Shown: positions 42,508-51,944 of the stretch, in pieces
Position numbering within the stretch: the first letter of the stretch is position 1
Layout: every line of letters begins with the position of its first letter
NCBI RefSeq assembly: GCF_025144995.1
Contig: NZ_CP102250.1
Coordinates: 1,674,001 to 1,738,000, forward strand
Reading direction: 5' to 3'
Source: Alistipes indistinctus YIT 12060
GTDB taxonomy: Bacteria > Bacteroidota > Bacteroidia > Bacteroidales > Rikenellaceae
DNA length: 64,000 nt
Notes under the pieces: model-generated
Told to the model about the DNA's origin: nothing
Seen by the model: only the letters and a program-made list of their open reading frames with translations
Database searches by the model: none
Program-made: the position numbers and the translations under genes

Positions 42508-43350
42508 TCAACCTTCGTCTCCGGAAGGGGCGTGCTTGCGGAACGGGTAAGTCACGAAAAACAACAGGTTATTGACCCCAGCATGAAAAAGAAATTTCAG
42601 GGTCCCTTTGCGTTTGCGCTCATCGACCATAACCACAGGACGGTAACAGATGCGAAGACGGTTATGCTGCACGTAGACATTCAACAAACGCTCGCTCATA
42701 TATCCCATTACACGGGCCTGCACCGGATCGTCGGATATCCGGATACGGCGCTCGACCTCTTCGAGCAGGTCGAACAACCACACCGAATAGGCGTCGAACC
42801 GCTCCCGCGGCATCACGAACATATTGAAATGCGACAGCCGGTTCCCGCGAAAAAAGAACCGATCGAAAGCGGGCAGGTAATCCGGGTACTTTTCGCCCAA
42901 AACCGTGCGCAACAGGTCCAGATCCTCGCGGATGTGCTGCCGGGAATAGTCGGTATAAAGGTTATACGGATAGTATTTCGGCCGGCCGAGAACGACGTCG
43001 TACCGGCGAAACACCCGGTCCATATCCGGGACCGGATGCGCCGAAGCAAAAAACTCGGCGGGAGTCCTGGTTTTGACATTGGCCAGCGACCGGCTGCCGA
43101 AATCGAAATAACGCCGGTAGTGACATAACCCGATATAATCGGCATCGGACCGGTTTTTCCAGGCCCAATACTGGGCCGTCAGTTCGCAATAGTTGCGATT
43201 CTTGGCGCTGATATTCTCTCCCGAATCGTCACCCGTATAACCCAAATCCTCGCGGGCGATCGCCCTGCCGACCTGCACGGGCAGGTAAGGAGGTTCCGCC
43301 AGGCAGGCGTCCCGTTTGTGGGCGCAAACCATTATTACCGTTTTACTCAT
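42508..43350 (-). CDS. DUF4422 family glycosyltransferase-like protein
   Basis: 280 residues, cytoplasmic. NISAKNRNYCELTAQYWAWKN (about 46-66) and GLCHYRRYF (about 74-82) are the hallmark of DUF4422, found in capsule and exopolysaccharide loci and assumed to be a GT-A type glycosyltransferase. Its start shares one base with the stop of glf, so the two genes are translated together; that suggests a galactofuranosyl- or galactosyl-related transfer, which is inference. Confidence 0.85.
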   Translation of the reverse strand: MSKTVIMVCAHKRDACLAEPPYLPVQVGRAIAREDLGYTGDDSGENISAKNRNYCELTAQYWAWKNRSDADYIGLCHYRRYFDFGSRSLANVKTRTPAEFFASAHPVPDMDRVFRRYDVVLGRPKYYPYNLYTDYSRQHIREDLDLLRTVLGEKYPDYLPAFDRFFFRGNRLSHFNMFVMPRERFDAYSVWLFDLLEEVERRIRISDDPVQARVMGYMSERLLNVYVQHNRLRICYRPVVMVDERKRKGTLKFLFHAGVNNLLFFVTYPFRKHAPSGDEG

Positions 43351-44444
43351 CAGATTTCCGCATCGAGGACCCGGCGGATCACCTGGTCCATATCATAATA
43401 TTTATACTCCGCCAACCGGCCGCCGAAAACAACGCCGGGGGTGGCTTCCGCCAAATCCGCGTATTTCCGGTACAGGCTGTTATTCCGCTGATCGTTCACC
43501 GGATAATAAGGTTCGCAACCTTCGCTCCACTGCTGCGGGTACTCCCGGGTGATTACTGTCTTGGGCTGCGTGCCGAATTCGAAATGCTTGTGCTCGATAA
43601 TCCGGGTATAAGGGACAGCGGCCGACGTATAGTTTACCGCCGCTATACCCTGGTAATTCGGCATATCGAGCGTTTCCTGTTCGAACCGGAGGCTGCGGTA
43701 TTCGAGCGGCCCGAAACAATACCCGAAATATTCGTCGATCGGTCCCGTAAACACGACGGTACCGGCCATCGCCTCGAGTTCGCTCCGGTGACGGAAGTAG
43801 TCCGTATTGCAGCGACATTCGATCCCTTCGAGCAATTTACCGATCAGCTTGTTGTACCCGCCCACGGGAATTCCCTGGTAAGGATCGTTGAAATAGTTGT
43901 TATCGTAAGTGAAGCGTACCGGCAGGCGGCGGATAATGAAAGCCGGCAACTCGACGGCCGGACGCCCCCACTGCTTTTCGGTGTAGCCTTTGATCAACAA
44001 CTCGTAAATATCCTTGCCGACCAGCGAGATCGCCTGCTCTTCGAGGTTCCGGGGTTCTCCGACCGCCCCGGCCTCACGCTGCGAAGCGATTTTCGCCTGT
44101 GCTTCGGCGGGTGTCGCGGTTTTCCACAATTGGTAAAACGTGTTCATATTGAAGGGCAGGTTGAAAATCCTACCTTCGTAATTGGCCAGCGGCATGTAGG
44201 TAAACCGGTTGAATTCGGTCAGCGTACGGACAAAATCCCAAACCTCGCGGTCGGCAGTGTGGAAAATATGCGGACCGTATTTGTGCACGCGGATACCTTC
44301 GATCTCCTCGCAATAAAGGTTACCGCCCGGATGCGGACGGCGGTCGACCACCAGCGAGGATTTTCCCCGCTGACGGGCCCTATAGGCAAAAGCTGCCCCG
44401 TAAAGTCCGGCCCCGACAATCAAATAATCGTATTGCTTCACCAT
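43350..44444 (-). CDS. glf: UDP-galactopyranose mutase
   Basis: 364 residues, normal length. The FAD-binding motif GAGLYGAAFA (about 11-20) opens the protein, and GPHIFHT (about 57-63), LPFNMNTFYQLW (about 94-105), YTEKQWGRP and the late VFGGRLAEYKYYDMDQVI are family signatures. The flavoenzyme interconverts UDP-Galp and UDP-Galf, supplying galactofuranose for surface glycans. It heads a two-gene operon with the DUF4422 gene; a -7 element TATATTTG (minus strand, 44465-44458) lies 14 bp upstream. Confidence 0.95.
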   Translation of the reverse strand: MVKQYDYLIVGAGLYGAAFAYRARQRGKSSLVVDRRPHPGGNLYCEEIEGIRVHKYGPHIFHTADREVWDFVRTLTEFNRFTYMPLANYEGRIFNLPFNMNTFYQLWKTATPAEAQAKIASQREAGAVGEPRNLEEQAISLVGKDIYELLIKGYTEKQWGRPAVELPAFIIRRLPVRFTYDNNYFNDPYQGIPVGGYNKLIGKLLEGIECRCNTDYFRHRSELEAMAGTVVFTGPIDEYFGYCFGPLEYRSLRFEQETLDMPNYQGIAAVNYTSAAVPYTRIIEHKHFEFGTQPKTVITREYPQQWSEGCEPYYPVNDQRNNSLYRKYADLAEATPGVVFGGRLAEYKYYDMDQVIRRVLDAEI

Positions 44445-44581
44445 AATAGTTGACTGACAAATATATTTGCCCGCCTAAATGTACAGCTTTCCCGGCGAAC
44501 GGCAAAACAGGGCACTACCCGGCGCATCCGCTAAATCGATTAAATAGAATATATCCCGCAATATTTTTTCTAAAAATCCGC

Positions 44582-44589
44582 TATCTTTG
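44582..44589 (+). promoter_or_regulatory. Putative -7 element of the DUF4861 gene
   Basis: TATCTTTG matches TAnnTTTG, 69 bp upstream of the ATG at 44658. No good TTG at -33, though the region is T-rich. Confidence 0.45.
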
Positions 44590-44657
44590 AAAAATACTAC
44601 AACTACCCGAACACAGCCACATAGCTATCACCTTACACTCATAAAAGCCTGAAACAA

Positions 44658-46034
44658 ATGAAAACCAAGCATTTGCTCTCCCTGTTGCTGGCCGGACTGT
44701 GCACCGGTACACTCAGTGCCCAGAATTACCCGTGGTACACGCAGGGAGATTTCGCTCCGCAAAAGCGCATCGAATTCAAAATCACCAATCCCACGAACTT
44801 GGAGGTCAAAGACGCTCCGGTAATTATCAAGCGCGAAGGGTTCCCGATGCCCGACCTGCACGAAATGATGATCACCATAGTCGACCCGCAGGGCACACCG
44901 CGTCCCGCCCCGTCGGATTCGGTCCTCAATGTTCAGGGCGGCCACCAACTGCGCGCCGAATCGAACGGCCGGATGCTGTTCCACCAACTCGACGACTTGG
45001 ACAAAGACGGCATCTGGGACGAACTCTTCTTCCAGGTCGATTTGAAGCCCAAGGAGACGCGCACGATTTACATTTACCTCGGAGAAAACATCCGCGGCTG
45101 GAACAAGCACGGCACCCACGCCAACATCGCCAGCTACTGCCGCCACATCATGCCTTTCTGGGAGACCGGCGAGGTGGGTTGGAAGATCTGGTTCGCCAAC
45201 AGCGTCGATGCTTACGGCAAACGCAAATCGCAGTTGGTATCCCCGGTTCTTTACGGAGAAAACGTCGACGGTTACGGCATTGCGAACATCAATCACGACT
45301 ACGGATCGGACATTCAGGAGGTAGCCCCGTCGTTCGGAGCCAGCGCCATCTGCCTGTTCGAGAACCCCGACAAACCGGACTCGATCTCGATGCCGCGCAA
45401 AACCCCGACCAAACAGAAACTCGCCCCCGAGTCGCTGTGGAACGCCGGACAGATTTCCGACACCCGTTATGCGTATGACGTAATCGTGAACGGCCCGCTG
45501 CGCTCGATGATCAAGATCAAAGGCATGAACTGGAATACCGGCAACGGTTTCTATGAATACGAACAGTATTACACCGCCTATGCAAACCAGAATTACTGCC
45601 GGTCGAAAGTGCATTTCAACAAATTCTTTCCCACCCGTGACGGTGTGCTGATGGGCTGCGGCATGCGCAAGAAACCGCAGGAGGACAACTTCATCCAGAA
45701 GGGCGGCATCATCATCTCGTCGGGCCCGGAAGAGGTGCGCGACCCCGAAAAAATCGACCAGCGCGAGAATATCGTCGTGGATTTCATCGGCGGGGCGATC
45801 GTCGTGAAAGACCGCTATAAGCCACAATACCAATATATTCCATATTACGAAGGGAACCATACTTTCCGCGTAACGCCCGACGAGGACAACACGTTCGAAT
45901 ACATGGTCTGCACGGCCTGGAGTGAGGGAACGAAACTGAGAAACAAAACCGACTTCAACAAATACGTCGAAGAGCAGGCCGTCCAGTTCAACAACCCGAT
46001 CACCTATAAATTCGTCAAGATCGAAGGCAAATAA
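44658..46034 (+). CDS. DUF4861 family secreted protein
   Basis: 458 residues with a signal peptide cleaved after LSAQ (about 21). The body is beta-rich (EFKITNPTNLEVKDAPVIIKREG near 34-56) and matches, from memory, DUF4861, a family found beside polysaccharide lyases and GH88/GH105 enzymes in uronate-glycan loci. Its reaction is not known to me. Directly downstream are a heparinase-like lyase and a GH88 enzyme, supporting a role in the same degradation. It has its own terminator at 46106-46134. Confidence 0.75.
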   Translation: MKTKHLLSLLLAGLCTGTLSAQNYPWYTQGDFAPQKRIEFKITNPTNLEVKDAPVIIKREGFPMPDLHEMMITIVDPQGTPRPAPSDSVLNVQGGHQLRAESNGRMLFHQLDDLDKDGIWDELFFQVDLKPKETRTIYIYLGENIRGWNKHGTHANIASYCRHIMPFWETGEVGWKIWFANSVDAYGKRKSQLVSPVLYGENVDGYGIANINHDYGSDIQEVAPSFGASAICLFENPDKPDSISMPRKTPTKQKLAPESLWNAGQISDTRYAYDVIVNGPLRSMIKIKGMNWNTGNGFYEYEQYYTAYANQNYCRSKVHFNKFFPTRDGVLMGCGMRKKPQEDNFIQKGGIIISSGPEEVRDPEKIDQRENIVVDFIGGAIVVKDRYKPQYQYIPYYEGNHTFRVTPDEDNTFEYMVCTAWSEGTKLRNKTDFNKYVEEQAVQFNNPITYKFVKIEGK

Positions 46035-46105
46035 GTCCCGGCAGAGCGGTTGCGGGACAATAAAATTCCCACCATTCGAGCTGCAAGACATTTTTGTCGA
46101 TCCAG

Positions 46106-46134
46106 AGAGCCTCTTTTCAGGAGGCTCTTTTTTA
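46106..46134 (+). terminator. Terminator after the DUF4861 gene
   Basis: Arms agagcctc (46106-46113) and gaggctct (46121-46128), then a T-run of six. Confidence 0.85.
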
Positions 46135-46271
46135 GGACCCGGTCCAAATGCAGGCATGCAACCGGCTCGGCCCCGTCAGGCAAGGAACCAGGCAAAATGC
46201 CGAATGAAATTATTTTCGTATCTTCGGTCCCGGAGTTGGGCGGATCAACTCCGATAACGAATCTTCCTGAA

Positions 46272-48161
46272 ATGAAACTTTTATTTACCTGTATCGCCGC
46301 ATTGCTGACGCTCTCTGCAGGCAATGCATTAGCTCAGGCCGACCTGAGTCGGCTCGCGGATCACCCGCGCTTATTGTTGCCCAAAGGCACCGAAAAAAAG
46401 TTGCTCAAACAGATTAACCGCGATGCGGTCTGGAAGGAGATCCACACTGCGACACTGGGCGAAGCCGACCGGATCATCACCCTCCCGGTCAACGAACGGA
46501 TCAAAACAGGCATGCGCCTGTTAGCGGTCTCGCGCGAAAACCTGCGCCGGATTTTCATCTTAAGCTACGCCTACCGGATGACCGGGCAGGAGAAATACCT
46601 CGTGCGGGCCGAGCAGGAAATGCTCAAAGCCGCTTCGTTTTCGGATTGGAATCCCAGCCATTTCCTCGATGTGGGAGAGATGACGATGGCCCTCGGCGTC
46701 GGTTACGACTGGCTCTACCCGGCCCTTTCGGAAGCTTCGCGCAGGACCATCCGCGAAGCGATTGTCGAAAAAGGGTTCAAGCCTTCATACGACACCGCTT
46801 ACAACTGGTTCGTCGATGCCGAGCACAACTGGAATCAGGTCTGCAACGGAGGTCTGGCCTTCGGGGCGATCGCCGTCGCCGAGTCGGAGCCGGAATGGGC
46901 CCAAAAGATTATCGACCGCGCGATCGACAAAGTCCGGTTGCCGATGCGCCATTATGCCCCGGACGGAGCCTATCCCGAAGGGCCCGGCTACTGGGGCTAC
47001 GGCACTCTGTTCAATGTATTGCTGATCGGCGGCCTCGAAAGCACATTCGGCACCGACTACGGTTTAAGCCAGATGCCGGGGTTCATGCAGACCGGAACCT
47101 ACGAAATGCAAATGGTCAGCCCGCTCATCAAACATTTCAACTACATGGATAACAGCTACGAGCCCGAATCGTCATCGGCCCCGTTCTGGTTCTACAGCAA
47201 GACGCAGGACCCGTCGGTACTCTGCCAGCAGGTGTCTATTTTGCAGCGCGACACAGCGAAGAAATACCTGAAGGACCGCGTGCTTCCGGCCATGCTGATC
47301 TGGGGGGCAGGCGCACCGATGGAAAAAGCCGTCGCTCCGCAAGAGACGTTCTGGGCCGGACGCGGCAATACACCGGTGTGCGTCATGCGTTCGGGGTGGG
47401 GAGATCCGAACGCCCGGTTCGTCGGCGTGAAATTGGGTTCGCCAAGTATCAACCACGGACACATGGATGTGGGTAGCTTCGTGTTCGAAGCCGACGGCGT
47501 TCGCTGGGCTATCGACCTCGGCAGCGAAGATTACAACACGACCGAAACCCGCGGCGTCGACCTGTGGAACATGGCCCAGCAGTCGCAACGCTGGGATGTA
47601 TTCCGGTACAACAACCGTTCGCACAACACGCTTACGTTCAATGATAAATTGCAACGGGTAAACGGCTCGGCACAAATCATCGAATCGGATTCCGCCACTG
47701 CACGCCGATTCGTCAAAACGGATCTGACACCGGTCTACGCCGGGCAGGTCGATAAAGTCGAGCGAACCATATCTCTGGTCGATAACGATTACCTTTTGAT
47801 CGAAGACGAGATCACGGCCGGAAAAAACTATACGCGGATGCGCTGGACGTTAATGACCCGCGCCACTCCCAAAATTCTGTCCGACAACACCGTAATGCTC
47901 GAACAGGACGGCAAGAGATGCCTTCTGAAAATCGAGTCGGAAACACCGATCGTTTGGCGTTTCGAAAAAACTCCCACAGTCAACACATTCGACTCGCCGA
48001 ATCCCGACGTGACCATGGTCGTGTTCGACACCGACCTGAAGCGCGGGGAGACCCAGTATGTGCGAGCACTGTTGACTCCCATGTCTTCGTTATCACGGGC
48101 GTTGGAAGGAAAAACGGGCTGCATCCAGACCAGCGGCCAAACGCCCGGTAACAACGAATAA
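46272..48161 (+). CDS. Heparinase II/III-family polysaccharide lyase
   Basis: 629 residues from ATG 46272, which gives a signal peptide cleaved after ALAQ; the frame is open from 46050 but that part contains the upstream terminator. The N-terminal alpha/alpha-toroid (about 30-360: HPRLLLPKGTEKKL, EHNWNQVCNGGLAFGA, GAYPEGPGYWGYG) holds the candidate catalytic Asn, His and Tyr. The C-terminal beta-sandwich includes NHGHMDVGSFVFEADGVRW near 394-412. Members cleave heparin, heparan or other uronate polymers by beta-elimination, leaving unsaturated sugars for GH88. The exact PL family is not assigned. GH88 begins 28 bp downstream. Confidence 0.85.
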   Translation: MKLLFTCIAALLTLSAGNALAQADLSRLADHPRLLLPKGTEKKLLKQINRDAVWKEIHTATLGEADRIITLPVNERIKTGMRLLAVSRENLRRIFILSYAYRMTGQEKYLVRAEQEMLKAASFSDWNPSHFLDVGEMTMALGVGYDWLYPALSEASRRTIREAIVEKGFKPSYDTAYNWFVDAEHNWNQVCNGGLAFGAIAVAESEPEWAQKIIDRAIDKVRLPMRHYAPDGAYPEGPGYWGYGTLFNVLLIGGLESTFGTDYGLSQMPGFMQTGTYEMQMVSPLIKHFNYMDNSYEPESSSAPFWFYSKTQDPSVLCQQVSILQRDTAKKYLKDRVLPAMLIWGAGAPMEKAVAPQETFWAGRGNTPVCVMRSGWGDPNARFVGVKLGSPSINHGHMDVGSFVFEADGVRWAIDLGSEDYNTTETRGVDLWNMAQQSQRWDVFRYNNRSHNTLTFNDKLQRVNGSAQIIESDSATARRFVKTDLTPVYAGQVDKVERTISLVDNDYLLIEDEITAGKNYTRMRWTLMTRATPKILSDNTVMLEQDGKRCLLKIESETPIVWRFEKTPTVNTFDSPNPDVTMVVFDTDLKRGETQYVRALLTPMSSLSRALEGKTGCIQTSGQTPGNNE

Positions 48162-48189
48162 ATCTGATTTATCAAAGAAACATTGACCG

Positions 48190-49425
48190 ATGAAAACTAT
48201 TGTTTATACGGGCCTGGCCGCCCTCGCCCTTTGTGTAACCGCCGCTTTCTACGCCTGTTCCCCGAAAGAGAGCCCCGTCCAATCTGATTTCGATTTTGCC
48301 GGCTCGCAACTGCGCATTGCACTGCAGACGGCCGACAGTATCCGCTCCGCACAGGGCAAAACGCTCGCCGAACTCCCCTCGCCGCGCAACATCGAACCCG
48401 ACGGTTCGATGCGGTTGGTAGACCCGACAGACTGGTGCAGCGGCTTTTTCCCCGGAGAACTGTGGTACATGTACGAATACACCGGCGACGATTTCTGGAA
48501 ACAGCAGGCCGAAGCCTATACCGGAGCCCTCGAAAGCCAGCAAACGAACCGGGGTACGCACGATATCGGCTTTATGATGTACTGCAGTTACGGCAACGGG
48601 GAGCGTCTCGCGCCGAACGACCGCTACAAAGAGGTGCTGCTCGAAAGCGCCCGCTCGCTCGCTTCGCGCTTCAATCCCACCACCGGTTGCATTCGCTCGT
48701 GGGATAACTGGGGTCCGGACTTCCCGTGGCAGTATCCGGTCATCATCGACAATATGATGAACCTGGAGCTGCTCTTCTGGGCTGCACGCGAGAGCGGCGA
48801 TTCGACCTTCTATAAAATCGCGGTCACGCATGCCGATACGACGATGAAAAACCATTTCCGTCCCGATTACAGTTCGTTCCATGTCGTGGATTACGACACC
48901 CTGTCCGGGAAGGTGCTGGGCCGGCAGACGCACCAGGGCTACGCCGATTCATCGGCATGGGCGCGCGGACAGGCATGGGGACTGTACGGCTATACGGTCT
49001 GCTACCGGGAGACGAAGGACCCGAAATACCTCACACAAGCCGAAAACATCGCCGGACTTATTTTTTCAAACAAGAATATGCCCGAAGACCTGATTCCTTA
49101 TTGGGATTACGATGCACCGGGCATCCCCGACGAACCGCGCGACGTTTCGGCGGCCACGGTTGCCGCCTCGGCGCTCTACGAGCTCTCGACTTTTTCCGCC
49201 GACAGCGTGAAATACCGCGCATGGGCCGACCGGATCATCGACACCCTGTCAGCGAATTATCTCGTACTGCCCGGTACCATGCACGGCTTTTTGCTCCGGT
49301 CGAGCACCGGACACAAACCGGGGGGAACCGAGATCGACGTCCCGATCGTATATGCCGATTACTATTTCCTCGAGGCCTTGCTGCGCAAACAGCGCCTCGA
49401 AAGGGGGAAACCGGTCAACGGATAA
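48190..49425 (+). CDS. GH88 unsaturated glucuronyl hydrolase (lipoprotein)
   Basis: 411 residues. A lipoprotein signal ends at FYAC (Cys23). The toroid fold shows DWCSGFFPGELWYMYEYTGDD near 78-98, the catalytic Asp of VIIDNMMNLELLFWAA near 186-200, HQGYADSSAWARGQAWGLYGY near 243-263, and IPYWDYDAPG. GH88 hydrates and removes the 4,5-unsaturated uronic acid left by lyases on chondroitin or hyaluronan oligosaccharides. It is co-transcribed with the heparinase-like gene and ends at the terminator 49489-49526. Confidence 0.92.
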   Translation: MKTIVYTGLAALALCVTAAFYACSPKESPVQSDFDFAGSQLRIALQTADSIRSAQGKTLAELPSPRNIEPDGSMRLVDPTDWCSGFFPGELWYMYEYTGDDFWKQQAEAYTGALESQQTNRGTHDIGFMMYCSYGNGERLAPNDRYKEVLLESARSLASRFNPTTGCIRSWDNWGPDFPWQYPVIIDNMMNLELLFWAARESGDSTFYKIAVTHADTTMKNHFRPDYSSFHVVDYDTLSGKVLGRQTHQGYADSSAWARGQAWGLYGYTVCYRETKDPKYLTQAENIAGLIFSNKNMPEDLIPYWDYDAPGIPDEPRDVSAATVAASALYELSTFSADSVKYRAWADRIIDTLSANYLVLPGTMHGFLLRSSTGHKPGGTEIDVPIVYADYYFLEALLRKQRLERGKPVNG

Positions 49426-49488
49426 TCCCTCTACGGAAGCGGGATCTTACAACAAATAAGACCGGAGCCATTCACATACGGATCTACC

Positions 49489-49526
49489 GACAGCCTGGAG
49501 ACAAGAATGTTTCCAGGCTGTCTTTA
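49489..49526 (+). terminator. Terminator of the lyase-GH88 operon
   Basis: Arms gacagcctgg (49489-49498) and ccaggctgtc (49513-49522), then TTTA. Confidence 0.75.
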
Positions 49527-49787
49527 TTCCCTCCTGTCGCCGATCACCCGGATCGTCTCTCAATCCATTTTCCGCTGCCGAAGCCAATGGGCTCCCGCAA
49601 ACGCACGGCCATATGGCTTCAATGTATCATGAAGCAAACCGAACGGATATCGCTATCAGATAAGCGTTTCCCGCGTATCCTCCATGGACGAGAATGGATA
49701 CAAAACCAGACCTCTGCACCAACGGTTGCATGAATGTTCGCTCTCAGTTTGACTGCCCACCGCAACAGTATTTTTTCCATAAGCAGG

Positions 49788-49821
49788 TTGGATTAATTAT
49801 TACATTGTTTAATTATTTTTG
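49788..49821 (+). promoter_or_regulatory. Putative promoter of the two secreted unknown genes
   Basis: TTG at 49788-49790 and TATTTTTG at 49814-49821, spaced 23 bp, slightly longer than usual, inside a strongly AT-rich stretch. It predicts a leader of about 130 nt before 49960. The rest of the 534-base gap 49426-49959 holds only the GH88 terminator; no credible gene was found. Confidence 0.45.
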
Positions 49822-49959
49822 TAATCATTTTGTAATTTATGTTAAACGATGCGCCCAACTGATCCCGGATTTACTACTTCAGATTTGTGCATACGGGATA
49901 AGCGGGAAAACGCTAATTCCTCCCACCTCAAAGGGGAAAAATCATAAGAAACAAATAAA

Positions 49960-50577
49960 ATGAGATTATTGATTCTTGTCCTTTTCGGATTTGCCTCGAC
50001 TGTGTCCCTACAGGCAGCCGAACTGGTAGAAGGAGTAATTTACCTGAAAAACGGAACCCGAATCGAATATACGGACCTGGACCGAATCGCATTACCGAAA
50101 CAAAACGGTACCGTCAGGGCTTATCTGCATGCGTTCTCCAAACAAAAACAGAAATTCACGTACCAGCCTTCCGAAATCGACTCTGTCGTTTGCTGGCACC
50201 CACAGGCCTGGGAACATCCGAGAAGGTTTTATTATGCCCCGTCCGTAGGCTGGTGCTGGGTCTATTTCGAAACGCCCTATATCCGGGTTTGCGTCTATGC
50301 GAAGAAAGGTTACGGTATCGGAACTAACGGAGGCATACTCTGCTGGCAGAGACGCGGCACGTTCAGCTCCTCCCGCTTGGCCTATTATCTGCAAAAAAAA
50401 GGCGGGGAAACACTTCTGTTTATCGGAAGCGTCAACCGGCGCTCGAAAGATATTTTCCGCGAACGGATCGCCCGGTATATAAACGACGATCCGCTGCTGA
50501 GCGAGCAGATCCTTCGTTCGAACACCAACCGCAGCAAAACGGTGCTGATGCTCAAAGACTATAATCCTTCGAAGTAA
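49960..50577 (+). CDS. Secreted protein of unknown family
   Basis: 205 residues. A signal peptide (LLILVLFGFASTVSLQA, cleaved near 19) indicates export. The mature part begins VEGVIYLKNGTRIEYTDLDRI, an opening seen in small beta-barrel domains, then FTYQPSEIDSVVCWHP, an aromatic stretch with several Trp and Tyr (YYAPSVGWCWVYF), four Cys, and a basic C-terminal third. No family was recognised. The next gene, 24 bp on, has the same layout and looks like a distant paralog. Confidence 0.65.
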   Translation: MRLLILVLFGFASTVSLQAAELVEGVIYLKNGTRIEYTDLDRIALPKQNGTVRAYLHAFSKQKQKFTYQPSEIDSVVCWHPQAWEHPRRFYYAPSVGWCWVYFETPYIRVCVYAKKGYGIGTNGGILCWQRRGTFSSSRLAYYLQKKGGETLLFIGSVNRRSKDIFRERIARYINDDPLLSEQILRSNTNRSKTVLMLKDYNPSK

Positions 50578-50601
50578 ACAAACACCCTTAACTGAAAATA
50601 T

Positions 50602-51276
50602 ATGAACCGATTTTTACTTGCTGTTGCCGCTATACTGGCAACAACCGGCACGATCAGGGAGGCCAATGCCCAGGACCAGGAATTTCGCCATGTGATCGTC
50701 ACCCTGACATCGGGTGAAAAGGTGGACGGATACCTCAAACGCGGTTGGCATGCCGAAAGTTCAGTTTTTAAAAATCCCAACTATTCGTTCAAAATCACCA
50801 AAACCCCCGAAGACAAAGAGGTGATCAAATTCACGGCCGATTCGGTAATCTCCGTCGACTACACCGAAACTACCGAAGTCAACCCCGATGGCATCCGGTG
50901 GGAATCGCATGACATAGCCTCGCCGGGTCTCACCAACCGTAACCGTACGTTCCGCCGTCTGGTTTGCGTGAATAAAGTCGGCAACAACGCTTCTGTCTAT
51001 TGGTGGAAAGGCTGGGAAACGAAACAAATCGGCAAAATCCAGCGCCGGGAACTGGTAACCTATTACGGAATCCTTTTCCACAACGATCCCGACAGTGTCG
51101 TCTATCCTTACATGCTGGTCAGTACCGTGATGATGGATAAACAACATCCCGGCCTGAAGGAATATTGCAAAAACTGGTTCAAAGGCGAGGAAGGGAAAAT
51201 TCGCAAAAAGAAATACAAAGACGACGAGACATGGATCTTGGATATGTACGACACATACCTAACCGAGAAACAATAA
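50602..51276 (+). CDS. Secreted protein of unknown family, probable paralog of the preceding gene
   Basis: 224 residues with a signal peptide cleaved after ANAQ (about 24). The mature part opens VIVTLTSGEKVDGYLKRGW, then IKFTADSVISVDY, RRLVCVNKVGNNASVYWWKGWE and a lysine-rich C-terminal third; the order of these elements parallels the previous gene (LKNGTRIEYTDLDR, FTYQPSEIDSVV, RRFYYAPSVGWCWVYF). Known function: none recognised. The start follows the upstream stop by 24 bp, so the two are co-transcribed. No clear terminator lies between it and the convergent tsaE. Confidence 0.65.
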   Translation: MNRFLLAVAAILATTGTIREANAQDQEFRHVIVTLTSGEKVDGYLKRGWHAESSVFKNPNYSFKITKTPEDKEVIKFTADSVISVDYTETTEVNPDGIRWESHDIASPGLTNRNRTFRRLVCVNKVGNNASVYWWKGWETKQIGKIQRRELVTYYGILFHNDPDSVVYPYMLVSTVMMDKQHPGLKEYCKNWFKGEEGKIRKKKYKDDETWILDMYDTYLTEKQ

Positions 51277-51362
51277 GCAATCAGAATCGCCGTTTAGCTT
51301 CAAACTTTTCATCCAGACCGCATACCAACGACCGACCGCCTCAAGACACTCGCGCCTCGGGT

Positions 51363-51785
51363 CTAATCTATCCGCAGCACCCGGCTGTCGTCGCCCGTCA
51401 CGTCGATCAGGACAGTCATGACACCCTCCGCAGGCATCAACTGCTCGATCTTCTCCGGCCATTCGACCAAGCACAGGTTACCACTGTAGAAATACTCCTC
51501 GTAACCGAAATCGAACGCCTCCTCGATCCGATTGATCCGGTAGAAGTCGAAATGATAAACCGGACGGTGACCGCGGTCTTTGTACTCGTTGATTATGGCG
51601 AACGTGGGACTGGTCACCATATCTGCGACACCCAAACGGTCGCAGATTTCGCGGATCAGCGTCGTTTTCCCCGCTCCCATCTCCCCGCGCAACGCAACGA
51701 TCGTGCGGCCCTCCAGCGAATCGAGAATTTCTCCTGCCGCATCGTAAAGGTCTCCCAGTCCGTTTACCTTGATTGTCTTCATCAT
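51363..51785 (-). CDS. tsaE: tRNA threonylcarbamoyladenosine biosynthesis ATPase TsaE
   Basis: 140 residues, normal length. The Walker A GEMGAGKTT (34-42), SPTFAIINEY (about 79-88), HFDFYRI and LVEWPEKI motifs define TsaE, the ATPase that works with TsaB and TsaD to make t6A37 on ANN-decoding tRNAs. It lies 159 bp downstream of porX on the same strand and has a possible -7 element TATTTTTG (minus strand, 51883-51876). Confidence 0.94.
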   Translation of the reverse strand: MMKTIKVNGLGDLYDAAGEILDSLEGRTIVALRGEMGAGKTTLIREICDRLGVADMVTSPTFAIINEYKDRGHRPVYHFDFYRINRIEEAFDFGYEEYFYSGNLCLVEWPEKIEQLMPAEGVMTVLIDVTGDDSRVLRID

Positions 51786-51944
51786 CGATTATTTATCGGC
51801 GTATTCCCCGGTTTTCCGACACCGGCTGCCGCTGAGCAGTACGCCGCTTCCGGCAACGACAAAACAGCACAGGGGCAAAAATACAAACTATTCCCGGTTT
51901 TCCATTCCACCTCCCGGTTTTCTTCATCTTCTGCCGGATAGTTC

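Noticed and set aside
49694-49963. 89-residue plus-strand frame before the secreted genes
   Set aside because: It covers the AT-rich promoter region and has no signal or family; it overlaps the true start of the following gene.
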